From assembly GCA_011041825.1 (NCBI GenBank), contig DRAO01000428.1:1-10925 (forward strand): a stretch of 10,925 nucleotides of DNA, written 5' to 3'. Origin of the DNA: Chloroflexota bacterium (GTDB lineage Bacteria > Chloroflexota > Anaerolineae > SpSt-600). This document shows, piece after piece, positions 5,564-10,925 of the stretch (its first letter is position 1; every line of letters starts with the position of its first letter). The position numbers were made by a program, and so were the translations under genes. The notes under the pieces are model-generated. The model searched no databases, had not been told where the DNA came from, and worked only from the letters and a program-made list of their open reading frames with translations.

Positions 5564-5725
5564 CCTGACGTGTTGAAAAAGTACCTTCTCATCTTGTTCG
5601 ATGAGCGTCCTTCTCTCAAGGCAAGGCTAAAAAGGCTTTTTGATGGTATTTTCCCCTAACTGAAGATATAACCTGTTGGGTTCACTTATGGTGCACAAAA
5701 GTAATGATATATGCGATACTTATGT
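5564..5725. other. Intergenic stretch between divergent promoters
   Basis: No gene is supported in the 346 bases between cooT and the cytochrome gene. The interval holds the two divergent promoters at its flanks. Between them is a copy of GTGTTGAAAAA (5570-5580) identical to the end of the 61-bp element at 1475-1535, and an AT-rich palindrome AAAAAGGCTTTTT around 5630-5643. A degraded insertion-sequence end is possible. No operator can be assigned. Confidence 0.4.
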
Positions 5726-5754
5726 TTGACATTTTGAACCTTTAGTGGTATATT
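5726..5754 (+). promoter_or_regulatory. Promoter of the cytochrome operon
   Basis: TTGACA (5726-5731), 17-base spacer and TATATT (5749-5754), close to the sigma70 consensus. Transcription would begin about 5761, giving a leader of roughly 47 bases that ends in a strong GAGGAGGTG ribosome site. Confidence 0.75.
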
Positions 5755-5807
5755 GATAAAGTCATCACAATCTTGTTGCTAAACCCCATTACACGAGGAG
5801 GTGTAAG

Positions 5808-6830
5808 ATGAACAGGAGAGACTTCATCAAGGGTCTGCTCGCCGCTTCGGGCCTGAGCATCCTAGGTTTCCCTAAAGTAAGCTTAGCCTATTCCCCCTAC
5901 TCGCCTTCTCTTGAGGAAGCCCCTCCTCTCCCCTGGAAGTATGAGGAACTTGACCCCGAATATGTGAGGAAGCTCGGACATCTCGGACTTTACTGCTTTG
6001 GATGCGGAGGCGGTGCTTTCTGGGCCATAATGTGGGCCTTGAGGGAAAAGATCGGCTATCCCTACACCCTTGTCCCTATCCCCAGCAAGGATGAACTGCT
6101 CAAGGCCCTCAGCGAAGGGAAAAAGCCATCGGTGCCCGTGCCTATGCAGTTCGGCGTTGCCGGAGGCGTGGGATGGGCAAGCCTTTGCGGTGCGCTTAAC
6201 GGTTCCGCCGCCGCCATAAATATGGCGACCGAGTGGAGCAAGGCGCAAAAGATCATAAAGATGCTGTTCAGATGGTACGAGGAGACATCGTTCCCTTCGG
6301 ATATAAGCAATGGGTACGCAGTCCGACATGAGTTCCTCGTTCCGAAATACAAGTCAGATAAGGCCCTTCCCCAAAGCGTAAGTGGTTCGGTCTTATGCCA
6401 CATAAGCGTGTCTAAGTGGTGTGTCAGATCAGGCTATGCCAGCGGGTCACCGGAAAGGGGCGAAAGGTGCGCCAGGCTTACCGGTGACACGGTTGCCAAA
6501 GCCGTTGAATTCCTCAACGCAAGCTTGAGGGGCGAGTTGGAGACCGTTTATCCCTTCAAGCTCAGCAGCGAGACCGCTGAATGCACGACCTGCCACTATA
6601 TGGGCAAGAACTACGAGGAAGGCCAATTCACCAAGGGCTTTATGAATTGCGAATCCTGCCACCAGGATTTGAGGCCTCACATTGCGGAATCCACGCTGAG
6701 GACGGCTTTCGGTGTTAATGTAGGCACCTGGGCCGGTGCTGCTACCGTTGGCACCCTTGCCGGCATCGGCGCTCACCTGGCAGTGAGCAACCTCAGGGGC
6801 AAGGAGGAGAAAGATGGGGAAGAAGAATAA
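5808..6830 (+). CDS. Tat-exported split-Soret-type diheme cytochrome c (C_GCAxxG_C_C-like)
   Basis: A 340-residue exported protein. Residues 1-27 form a Tat signal (RRDFIKG, hydrophobic stretch, cleavage likely after VSLA). The mature part has a CFGCGGG motif (Cys63, Cys66) and ASLCGALNG (Cys127), the arrangement of the C_GCAxxG_C_C / split-Soret family. More cysteines lie around 195-225, and two CxxCH haem c sites follow: CTTCH at 259-263 and CESCH at 281-285. Split-Soret cytochromes are periplasmic electron carriers that combine haem c with a cysteine-bound centre; this protein is longer than the roughly 250-residue Desulfovibrio type. A Gly/Ala-rich hydrophobic stretch at about 298-325, followed by a charged tail, could anchor it in the membrane. 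ATG 5808 follows GAGGAGGTG. It overlaps the downstream cytochrome b gene by 17 bases, suggesting a complex. Confidence 0.85.
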   Translation: MNRRDFIKGLLAASGLSILGFPKVSLAYSPYSPSLEEAPPLPWKYEELDPEYVRKLGHLGLYCFGCGGGAFWAIMWALREKIGYPYTLVPIPSKDELLKALSEGKKPSVPVPMQFGVAGGVGWASLCGALNGSAAAINMATEWSKAQKIIKMLFRWYEETSFPSDISNGYAVRHEFLVPKYKSDKALPQSVSGSVLCHISVSKWCVRSGYASGSPERGERCARLTGDTVAKAVEFLNASLRGELETVYPFKLSSETAECTTCHYMGKNYEEGQFTKGFMNCESCHQDLRPHIAESTLRTAFGVNVGTWAGAATVGTLAGIGAHLAVSNLRGKEEKDGEEE

Positions 6831-7479
6831 AAGGATGAAAGTGGTCAGGCATCCAAAGCTCTTCATAGCTCTCCACTGGCTTATCGTCACCGAGATGCTC
6901 ATTCTCCTCCTGACTGGCTTCAGCGTTAGCGAAGGGGCTGCTTTTGTCCCCATTCCCCGGGGTATAGCGAGGTCTCTCCACGTAGTGGTAGGGCTGATGT
7001 GGGGGGCAACCATCATCTTCTTCATTTACTACTTTGTGATGAGTGGAGAGTACAGGTGGTTTGGGGTCTCTCGTATAACTTATGGCTTCGATTTCTTCGT
7101 AGAGGAAATCAGGGCATTCCTGCGGGGCGAAAGGGTCCACGAGCCTGTGAAATACGATCCGGAGAAGGGAGATTACATCGAAAAGCTCGTCCCTACCGAG
7201 GTGTTAGCGTGGTGGGGGTGGTTTTTGCTTTGGGTTGTGGTGGGTGTATCCGGCCTGGCTTTGCTGTTCCCGGGGGCATTGAATATCGTCCACAGACTCT
7301 GCCACTTCATAGTGGCAGATTATCCTAAAGCAGCGGCTTCCACCCGAGCGGTTCACTTCTTAGGAGCTGTGCTCGTAATCGTGCTGGCCCTCATACACTT
7401 CTACGCAGCCCTGGTTTTCGGGATGTGGAAGTCCATATTCCTGGGCACTCGGGAGGAGCCGGTTGTGGAGAGCACCTAG
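6814..7479 (+). CDS. Cytochrome b561-type membrane subunit
   Basis: A 221-residue membrane protein of the cytochrome b group found in hydrogenases and formate dehydrogenases (gamma-subunit type). Four helices are visible: about 15-36 with His21, 50-76 with His56, 153-175 and 177-203 with His181 and His195. The 14-residue spacing of the last two, together with His21 and His56, is typical of b-haem ligation. The loop at 77-145 is long and charged and probably cytoplasmic. Such subunits link the quinone pool to an exported electron carrier, here most likely the split-Soret-type cytochrome encoded just before it. ATG 6814 has AAGGAGGAG upstream inside the previous gene, and the genes overlap by 17 bases. 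No molybdopterin or hydrogenase catalytic subunit is in the window, so the electron donor or acceptor is unknown. Confidence 0.85.
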   Translation: MGKKNKRMKVVRHPKLFIALHWLIVTEMLILLLTGFSVSEGAAFVPIPRGIARSLHVVVGLMWGATIIFFIYYFVMSGEYRWFGVSRITYGFDFFVEEIRAFLRGERVHEPVKYDPEKGDYIEKLVPTEVLAWWGWFLLWVVVGVSGLALLFPGALNIVHRLCHFIVADYPKAAASTRAVHFLGAVLVIVLALIHFYAALVFGMWKSIFLGTREEPVVEST

Positions 7480-7507
7480 GTGATGGGTGCCTGCTAGAGC
7501 GCCCATT

Positions 7508-7539
7508 GCCTCGCTTGGGGGCTTTCGCCCCTTAGAGGC
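7508..7539 (+). other. GC-rich hairpin after the cytochrome operon
   Basis: GGGGC-TTTC-GCCCC (7518-7531) forms a tight stem-loop inside an outer GCCTC/GAGGC pairing (7508-7512 with 7535-7539). There is no T-run after it; it may stabilise the 3' end or work with the terminator that follows. Confidence 0.4.
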
Positions 7540-7544
7540 CTAAG

Positions 7545-7600
7545 GGAGGTGTTTTCGTTCGTTGGCGAAGTCCTCGAACGAAAACATCTCCTATTTTCTT
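7545..7600 (+). terminator. Terminator of the cytochrome operon
   Basis: A 17-bp stem (7545-7561 with 7575-7591, one G-U pair) with a 13-base loop is followed by TATTTTCTTT. It stands 65 bases after the cytochrome b stop and before the next promoter. Confidence 0.75.
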
Positions 7601-7642
7601 TCCAAAGAGTGGTTTTCTAGTTACGTGAGCGAAAGCGGCAAC

Positions 7643-7671
7643 TTGACTAAATCTGGGTTGTGGATTAGAAT
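7643..7671 (+). promoter_or_regulatory. Promoter of the repeat-protein gene
   Basis: TTGACT (7643-7648), 17-base spacer and TAGAAT (7666-7671). Transcription would begin near 7678, about 34 bases before ATG 7712. Confidence 0.65.
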
Positions 7672-7711
7672 AGGCCGCCGGAAAATATCGCATTGAAAGG
7701 AGTTTCCTGAG

Positions 7712-8191
7712 ATGGAAGAAACAAAGGTGGAAAATTTAGAACAAGAATTGCTCACTTTGGAAGGTGAATTGGTTGGAGATGTCTCAGCCCAGGATGTTAA
7801 AATGAACCAGAGCGGAGCTTCTCACATCTCTGCCTCAAAAGTGGATATGTATCAATCCGGTGCTGAGACGGTATACGCCGATGAACTCCGGGCCGAAAAG
7901 AGCCTGGTGCTTATCGCCAATACCGGTGAAGGTTACTTTGAAAAAAGCAGCGTTGGATTCGCTAATGCTCAGGAGTTCCGTTTAAACGAGGGTCAGGCGG
8001 GAGCGGTAATTGCTAATGCTGTTCAGATGCAGGATGCCAGGGCTACCATCGTGCTGGCTCGCAGGATAGAAGGCTCGCTTGAGACCCTCTTTGATACCAA
8101 CACGGCTTTCAAGTTCGGCCTGGGGGTAGGGGCGATGCTGGGGCTATTCTCCCTGTTGAAGGCTTTTCTGCGCAGGACCGGCGCCATCTAA
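7712..8191 (+). CDS. Uncharacterised beta-repeat protein with a C-terminal membrane helix
   Basis: A 159-residue protein of unknown function. After an acidic N-terminal helix (about 1-18), a degenerate repeat of about 15-16 residues runs to about 120. Its clearest copies are VKMNQSGASHISA and VDMYQSGAETVYA, then FRLNEGQAGAVIA and VQMQDARATIVLA. The alternation of hydrophobic residues and turn Gly/Ala suggests a small beta-solenoid. A hydrophobic segment at about 131-151 (FGLGVGAMLGLFSLLKAF), followed by RR, would anchor it with the repeats facing the cytoplasm or envelope; there is no signal peptide. Similar 'QSGA' repeat proteins are, to my memory, common and uncharacterised in Chloroflexota. 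ATG 7712 follows AAAGGAG. Its own promoter lies upstream. The fold and anchoring are inference. Confidence 0.8.
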   Translation: MEETKVENLEQELLTLEGELVGDVSAQDVKMNQSGASHISASKVDMYQSGAETVYADELRAEKSLVLIANTGEGYFEKSSVGFANAQEFRLNEGQAGAVIANAVQMQDARATIVLARRIEGSLETLFDTNTAFKFGLGVGAMLGLFSLLKAFLRRTGAI

Positions 8192-8334
8192 CAAAGGGGG
8201 TAATCACCCAGCTAGAGGCTGAAGGGAAAGAAGGCATCTGTAAATTAGCTACAAGCTCCCCTTTTCTCCTGTCATTGAAGGAGCTTTGGGAAATCCTATG
8301 AGCAATCAACACATTGATGAGAGAGGGAGGGATT

Positions 8335-8985
8335 ATGGAAGTTATAGAATTGTGCGCTGAGAGGAGGACGCTGTTAAAGAAGAAGAGCAAGAGGCTTCTG
8401 GCTCAAGGATATATCCCTGGGATAATCTATGGGCATATTGATGAGCCTATCCCTATCCAATTGGAAAGGCGGGCTTTCAGGGAGGCTTTTAAGAAAGCCG
8501 GGATGAGCCGGCTTATAACCTTAAGGGTGAAGGGGATGGATGAACCCCATATGGTGCTCATAAAGGACATCCAGCGGGACCCCATAGCTCAGGTTGTCCG
8601 GCACGTGGACTTCTACAAAGTAGCTGTGGAGGAAAAGATAACTGCCGAGGTGCCTATAGTGCTCAAGGGAGAATCACCGGCGGTGGCCTCGGGCCTGGGC
8701 ATACTGCTCCACTCCTTGGAAATGCTCGAGGTGGAGTGCTTGCCGACCGACCTGCCACCAGAGATTGAGGTGGACATTTCTTCCCTCAAAGAAGTAGATG
8801 ATGCCATCTTTGTTAAGGACCTGAAATTGCCTCCCGGTGTGACCCCTGTCACCCCCCTGGAGGAAGAAGTGGTGCGGGTGATATGGGCCGGAGAGGAGGA
8901 AGAAGAGGAGGAAGCTGCCGAAGAGGCACCAGAGGTGGAGGTGGTGGCGAAAGGGAAAGCTGCTAAAGAAGGGGAAGAGAAATAA
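8335..8985 (+). CDS. rplY: 50S ribosomal protein L25/general stress protein Ctc
   Basis: A 216-residue protein of the long L25 (TL5/Ctc) type. Residues 1-92 are the 5S rRNA-binding domain, with the marks RGL-like KKSKRLLAQGYIPGIIYG and VLIKDIQRDPIAQVVRHVDFYKV. Residues 95-185 form the second beta domain (VPIVLKGESPAVASGLGILLH, LEVECLPTDLPPEIEVDIS). A highly acidic, Glu-rich tail with some Lys completes the protein, as is common in this group. It joins 5S rRNA in the large ribosomal subunit. ATG 8335 follows GGGAGG by five bases and starts at the conserved MEVIEL, so the earlier in-frame TTG at 8314 is not used. Only a weak promoter candidate (TTGAAG-16-TATGAG, 8275-8302) is seen. A snap-back hairpin follows it. 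Confidence 0.95.
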   Translation: MEVIELCAERRTLLKKKSKRLLAQGYIPGIIYGHIDEPIPIQLERRAFREAFKKAGMSRLITLRVKGMDEPHMVLIKDIQRDPIAQVVRHVDFYKVAVEEKITAEVPIVLKGESPAVASGLGILLHSLEMLEVECLPTDLPPEIEVDISSLKEVDDAIFVKDLKLPPGVTPVTPLEEEVVRVIWAGEEEEEEEAAEEAPEVEVVAKGKAAKEGEEK

Positions 8986-9003
8986 GCTTTGAGCAACAGG
9001 AGC

Positions 9004-9042
9004 GTTTCCTTCGGGGGTGGCAAAGCTGCCCTCGAAGGAAAC
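9004..9042. terminator. Long hairpin between convergent genes
   Basis: GTTTCCTTCG (9004-9013) pairs perfectly with 9033-9042. Pairing then continues through 9021/9025 with a few G-U pairs, giving an 18-bp stem with a three-base loop. It lies between the convergent L25 and lipoprotein genes. Neither side has a T-run, so it may be a processing or stabilising hairpin rather than a classical terminator. Confidence 0.55.
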
Positions 9043-9070
9043 AACCTCCTCCTACAGGAGGCGGAGCTAT

Positions 9071-9502
9071 CTACCTCCGGTGAGATTCCAGAAATAGGTT
9101 CACATCGTCTATGAATTCGAAAAGATACCTGATGCCCCAGTCTATGAGAAAATATCCCTCGGCCTTCTCTTCGCCCCGGGGGTGTTTCTCCAGGATTTGC
9201 CTGCCTTCTTTTATGAAACGGTAGCCCTCCATCACCTTCTGATGAGCATCCTTCAGAGACGGGGGAGGGGTAATGTATTCCAATTCCAGCAGGATTATAT
9301 CAGCCTCACCGGAGCTTATGCCCCTGGCCCTCACTATAGCTGCAAAGGAGGCGTATCTCCGCATTTTGATGAGGTATTCTTTCTCCTGAGGAGTCAGCTC
9401 CCAAGCTTCCTCTGGAGTAGGGGTAGGAACCTCTGTGGGTGTGCAGCCCGTAAGGACCCAGGGGATAAGGAGTATCAAGACCAAGCAAAATTTCCACTTC
9501 AT
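9071..9502 (-). CDS. Small predicted lipoprotein
   Basis: A 143-residue protein. It starts MKWKFCLVLILLIPWVLTGC, a lipoprotein signal with lipobox LTGC, so the mature N-terminal Cys would be lipid-modified and the protein held at the outer face of the membrane. A Thr/Pro-rich linker (TPTEVPTPTPEE) leads to a mostly helical domain (about 36-143) with LTPQEKEYLIKMRRYASF, PPPSLKDAHQKVMEGY and a C-terminal helix WGIRYLFEFIDDVNLFLES. I recognise no functional family. ATG 9502 is preferred over the in-frame TTG 9526 because the signal peptide begins there; the ribosome site (AGGT) is weak. It lies 35 bases after the nitrilase-family gene and is probably co-transcribed with it. Confidence 0.82.
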   Translation of the reverse strand: MKWKFCLVLILLIPWVLTGCTPTEVPTPTPEEAWELTPQEKEYLIKMRRYASFAAIVRARGISSGEADIILLELEYITPPPSLKDAHQKVMEGYRFIKEGRQILEKHPRGEEKAEGYFLIDWGIRYLFEFIDDVNLFLESHRR

Positions 9503-9537
9503 ATTACCTGGACCATTTCCCGCCAACGAAGCGGAAT

Positions 9538-10323
9538 CTAACGGTTGTATACCTCAGGACGCCTGTCCCTCAGGACGGGGAAGGCTTTCCGCACCTCTTG
9601 CACTTGGCTCAATTCGATTGAAGCAGTGAGGATGATTTCTTCTTGCCCCCCCTCCACAATAAGCTCTCCGCCGGGCCCATATATCGCTGAGTGGCCGCCG
9701 AACCTGGTGCCTTGGCTTTCCCCCACCCGATTGCACCCCACGATGAACATCTGATTCTCTACAGCTCGAGCCCGGAGCAGGAGACGCCAATGCTCTATCC
9801 TTGCCTCAGGCCATTGGGCGGGAATGAAGGCTATTTCAGCCTCTCCCAGGGCATATTTACGGAACAATTCCGGGAATCGGAGGTCATAGCAAATGGCCAA
9901 AGCCCCCTTGCCCCAGGGGAAGGGAAACACCCGGGCTTCCTCCCCACCGGAGAGGTGCTTCTGCTCCCCCATAGGCGCAAAGAGGTGCACCTTCCGGTAA
10001 AGGGCAATCAATTCTCCATCCGGGGAAAAGACTGTAGCAGTATTGTAAAAATGCCCTTCTTTCTCCTCAAGGGTGGAGCCAATGATATACACCCCGTTTT
10101 CTCGGGCCAAAATAGATAGGTGTTGGAACGACCCTTTGCCCAGGGGCGAAGCCAAAGCTTTGGCTTCCTCCAAGGCGTATCCGGAAAACCACAGCTCTGG
10201 CAGGACGATTACCTGGGATTCATATCGCTTGGCCTCTTGTATGAGGAGTACAGCTCGGGCCCAGTTCTCATCGGGTTTACCCCAGGAGATGTCCATCTGG
10301 ATTAAGGAGAGTTTTAGCCTCAT
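9538..10323 (-). CDS. Nitrilase-superfamily carbon-nitrogen hydrolase
   Basis: A 261-residue cytoplasmic enzyme with the full nitrilase-superfamily triad: Glu43 (VLPELWFSGY), Lys111 (LYRKVHLF) and Cys145 (LAICYDLRFPEL). Length and motifs fit the Nit2/omega-amidase or YafV-like branches, which hydrolyse amides such as 2-oxoglutaramate or damaged metabolites. The exact substrate cannot be read from sequence. ATG 10323 overlaps the stop of the upstream cupin gene in the common ATGA arrangement, so translation is probably coupled. A moderate ribosome site (GGGAAGAG) precedes it. It belongs to a cupin-amidohydrolase-lipoprotein operon read from the promoter at 10710-10738. Family call firm, substrate open. 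Confidence 0.93.
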   Translation of the reverse strand: MRLKLSLIQMDISWGKPDENWARAVLLIQEAKRYESQVIVLPELWFSGYALEEAKALASPLGKGSFQHLSILARENGVYIIGSTLEEKEGHFYNTATVFSPDGELIALYRKVHLFAPMGEQKHLSGGEEARVFPFPWGKGALAICYDLRFPELFRKYALGEAEIAFIPAQWPEARIEHWRLLLRARAVENQMFIVGCNRVGESQGTRFGGHSAIYGPGGELIVEGGQEEIILTASIELSQVQEVRKAFPVLRDRRPEVYNR

Positions 10324-10661
10324 AGCTCTTCCCTGTTGATGATTTCGGAAGGCAGTCCCTTAGCCTTGAACATAAGGACAAGGGAGCCTTTTTCGGAACG
10401 GGAGCGATGCACCTGGTGGGCCTTGGCTACCCATATATCACCCTCTTTTAGCTGGACGCTGGTGCCATCGGGGAAGTCAATGAAAATCTCCCCTTCTAAC
10501 ACCATATAAAGTTCATCCTTGGGATGCTTATGGTAAACATAAGTGCCTTCGAACCTGCTCAGATAAGCCCTGTAATTATCCACATCGGCTAGGATACTGC
10601 GGGTAAAAGGCTGCTTGAGGGTTAAAGCCACCTCCTTGAAATTGACAACCTTTTTATCCAT
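10320..10661 (-). CDS. Cupin domain protein
   Basis: A 113-residue single-domain cupin. Motif 1 is HKHPKDELYMVLEG, supplying His44, His46 and Glu50. Motif 2 is reduced to GDIWVAKAHQVH, with His85 the likely fourth metal ligand and the usual PxG replaced by KAH. Small cupins of this kind bind a metal in a beta-barrel and act as isomerases, dioxygenases or binding proteins; no specific function can be named. ATG 10661 follows GGAGGAG by seven bases. Its TGA overlaps the nitrilase-family start by four bases, suggesting a shared pathway. Its promoter lies 49 bases upstream, right beside a candidate mobile element. Confidence 0.88.
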   Translation of the reverse strand: MDKKVVNFKEVALTLKQPFTRSILADVDNYRAYLSRFEGTYVYHKHPKDELYMVLEGEIFIDFPDGTSVQLKEGDIWVAKAHQVHRSRSEKGSLVLMFKAKGLPSEIINREEL

Positions 10662-10709
10662 AGGGCATCTCCTCCGGAATATGCACTAATGTAAAGCTGC
10701 TTCACTTCC

Positions 10710-10738
10710 ATATTACAATAAATGCGAAGGGGTGTCAA
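10710..10738 (-). promoter_or_regulatory. Promoter of the cupin operon
   Basis: On the minus strand TTGACA (10738-10733), 17-base spacer and TAATAT (10715-10710). Transcription would begin about 10703, with a leader of roughly 42 bases. The -35 hexamer overlaps the left direct repeat of the neighbouring inverted-repeat element. Confidence 0.72.
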
Positions 10739-10921
10739 CTACGGTGGCACTCCATTTAACCGTGGTTGGCAATGTTGCCCCACGGTGGAGGCAAAAAAAG
10801 AAAAAAAGGAAGCGTTTTTGTGGGCAACGGCTTCGCCGTTGCCCACAAAAACGCCTCTCTTTTCGGGACAAAATCCCACTTTTTATGTGACCACGATTAA
10901 GTGGAGAGCTACCTCAACTAC
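10735..10921. mobile_element. Candidate 171-bp miniature inverted-repeat element with 8-bp target duplication
   Basis: The proposed element is 10743-10913. Its 24-base ends (10743-10766 and 10890-10913) are inverted with 20 of 24 matches, beginning GGTGGCACTCC on the left and, read inward from the right, GGTAGCTCTCC. Directly outside both ends stands TCAACTAC (10735-10742 and 10914-10921), as expected of a target-site duplication. Eight-base duplications are known for several insertion-sequence families (for example IS1595, ISL3, some IS256). The element has no room for a transposase. Inside are a small nested hairpin (10759-10786) and a very strong 20-bp hairpin. An alternative is a structured non-coding RNA that happens to be flanked by repeats. 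Confidence 0.6.
10793..10862. terminator. Very strong hairpin terminator inside the inverted-repeat element
   Basis: A perfect 20-bp stem (10812-10831 with 10835-10854) closes a three-base loop. Read on the minus strand it is followed by a long T-rich tract (complement of the A-run at 10793-10809), a textbook intrinsic terminator. On the plus strand it is followed by the weaker CTCTCTTTT. It would stop transcripts entering from the right edge before the cupin promoter. Confidence 0.75.
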
Positions 10922-10925
10922 GGTC

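Noticed and set aside
5073..5576. Plus-strand frames over the cooT region (5073-5576 and 5150-5476)
   Set aside because: Both are antisense to cooT and span its terminator; their composition is unlike a folded protein and no promoter precedes them.
6447..7140. Minus-strand frames over the cytochrome genes (including 5883-6329, 6062-6403, 6447-7025 and 6793-7140)
   Set aside because: They are shadows of the two cytochrome genes, which show haem motifs and membrane helices on the plus strand.
8253..8286. AAGCTCC/GGAGCTT pairing upstream of the L25 gene
   Set aside because: A seven-pair stem with a 20-base loop and no T-run; could be an L25 autoregulatory structure but nothing supports that.
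8613..9044. Ser-rich 143-residue minus-strand frame over the L25 gene
   Set aside because: The Ser runs are the antisense of the Glu-rich tail of L25; no independent support.
9691..10339. Plus-strand frames over the nitrilase-family gene
   Set aside because: Antisense to a complete hydrolase with its catalytic triad.
10735..10924. Reading the flanking direct repeat as 11 bases (TCAACTACGGT) instead of 8
   Set aside because: The extra GGT on the left belongs to the inverted end of the element, so the 8-base reading fits the inverted-repeat alignment better; the GGT match on the right may be chance.
1..10925. tRNA, rRNA, CRISPR array or phage genes
   Set aside because: No cloverleaf, ribosomal RNA segment, regularly spaced repeat or phage-like gene was seen on either strand.

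Overview
This window most likely comes from an anaerobic, possibly thermophilic bacterium, and the Chloroflexota are my best guess. The basis is the combination of a CooT protein, DUF3842, DUF5317, a roadblock + V4R sensor set, a split-Soret-type cytochrome and a beta-repeat protein with a C-terminal membrane helix. The taxonomic call is inference from gene content. Genes have strong Shine-Dalgarno sites, several GTG/TTG starts and easily read sigma70-type promoters (TTGACA-17-TATATT and similar). There are no tRNA, rRNA or CRISPR signals.

Layout, left to right. (1) 1-1420, minus: two tandem M42 metallo-aminopeptidase genes, the second running off the left edge. (2) 1616-2074, plus: a DUF3842 gene with its own promoter, divergent from the peptidases and closed by a bidirectional hairpin terminator. 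(3) 5058-2216, minus: a compact six-gene operon. In transcription order it encodes a 40-residue membrane/secreted peptide, a DUF5317 integral membrane protein, a small protein resembling the Os1348/NHLP leader clan, a roadblock/LC7 protein, a Cys-rich V4R protein, and a response regulator fused to a degenerate GGDEF domain. Gene gaps are short or overlapping and there is an extended -10 promoter in front. (4) 5461-5267, minus: cooT with its own promoter and terminator. (5) 5808-7479, plus: a two-gene electron-transfer operon, a Tat-exported split-Soret-like diheme cytochrome c and a four-helix cytochrome b. (6) 7712-8191, plus: a repeat protein of unknown function. (7) 8335-8985, plus: ribosomal protein L25/Ctc. 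(8) 10661-9071, minus: cupin, nitrilase-superfamily amidohydrolase and a small lipoprotein. (9) 10743-10913: a candidate miniature inverted-repeat element abutting the cupin promoter and carrying a very strong hairpin terminator.

The most interesting unit is the six-gene operon. It looks like a sensory/regulatory module: membrane peptide and membrane protein at the head, ligand-binding-type V4R and roadblock scaffold in the middle, and a phospho-receiver with an inactive-looking GGDEF output at the end. It has no histidine kinase, no MglA-type GTPase and no RiPP maturation enzyme in view. The second point of interest is the cytochrome pair, which could pass electrons between the quinone pool and an exported split-Soret-type cytochrome.
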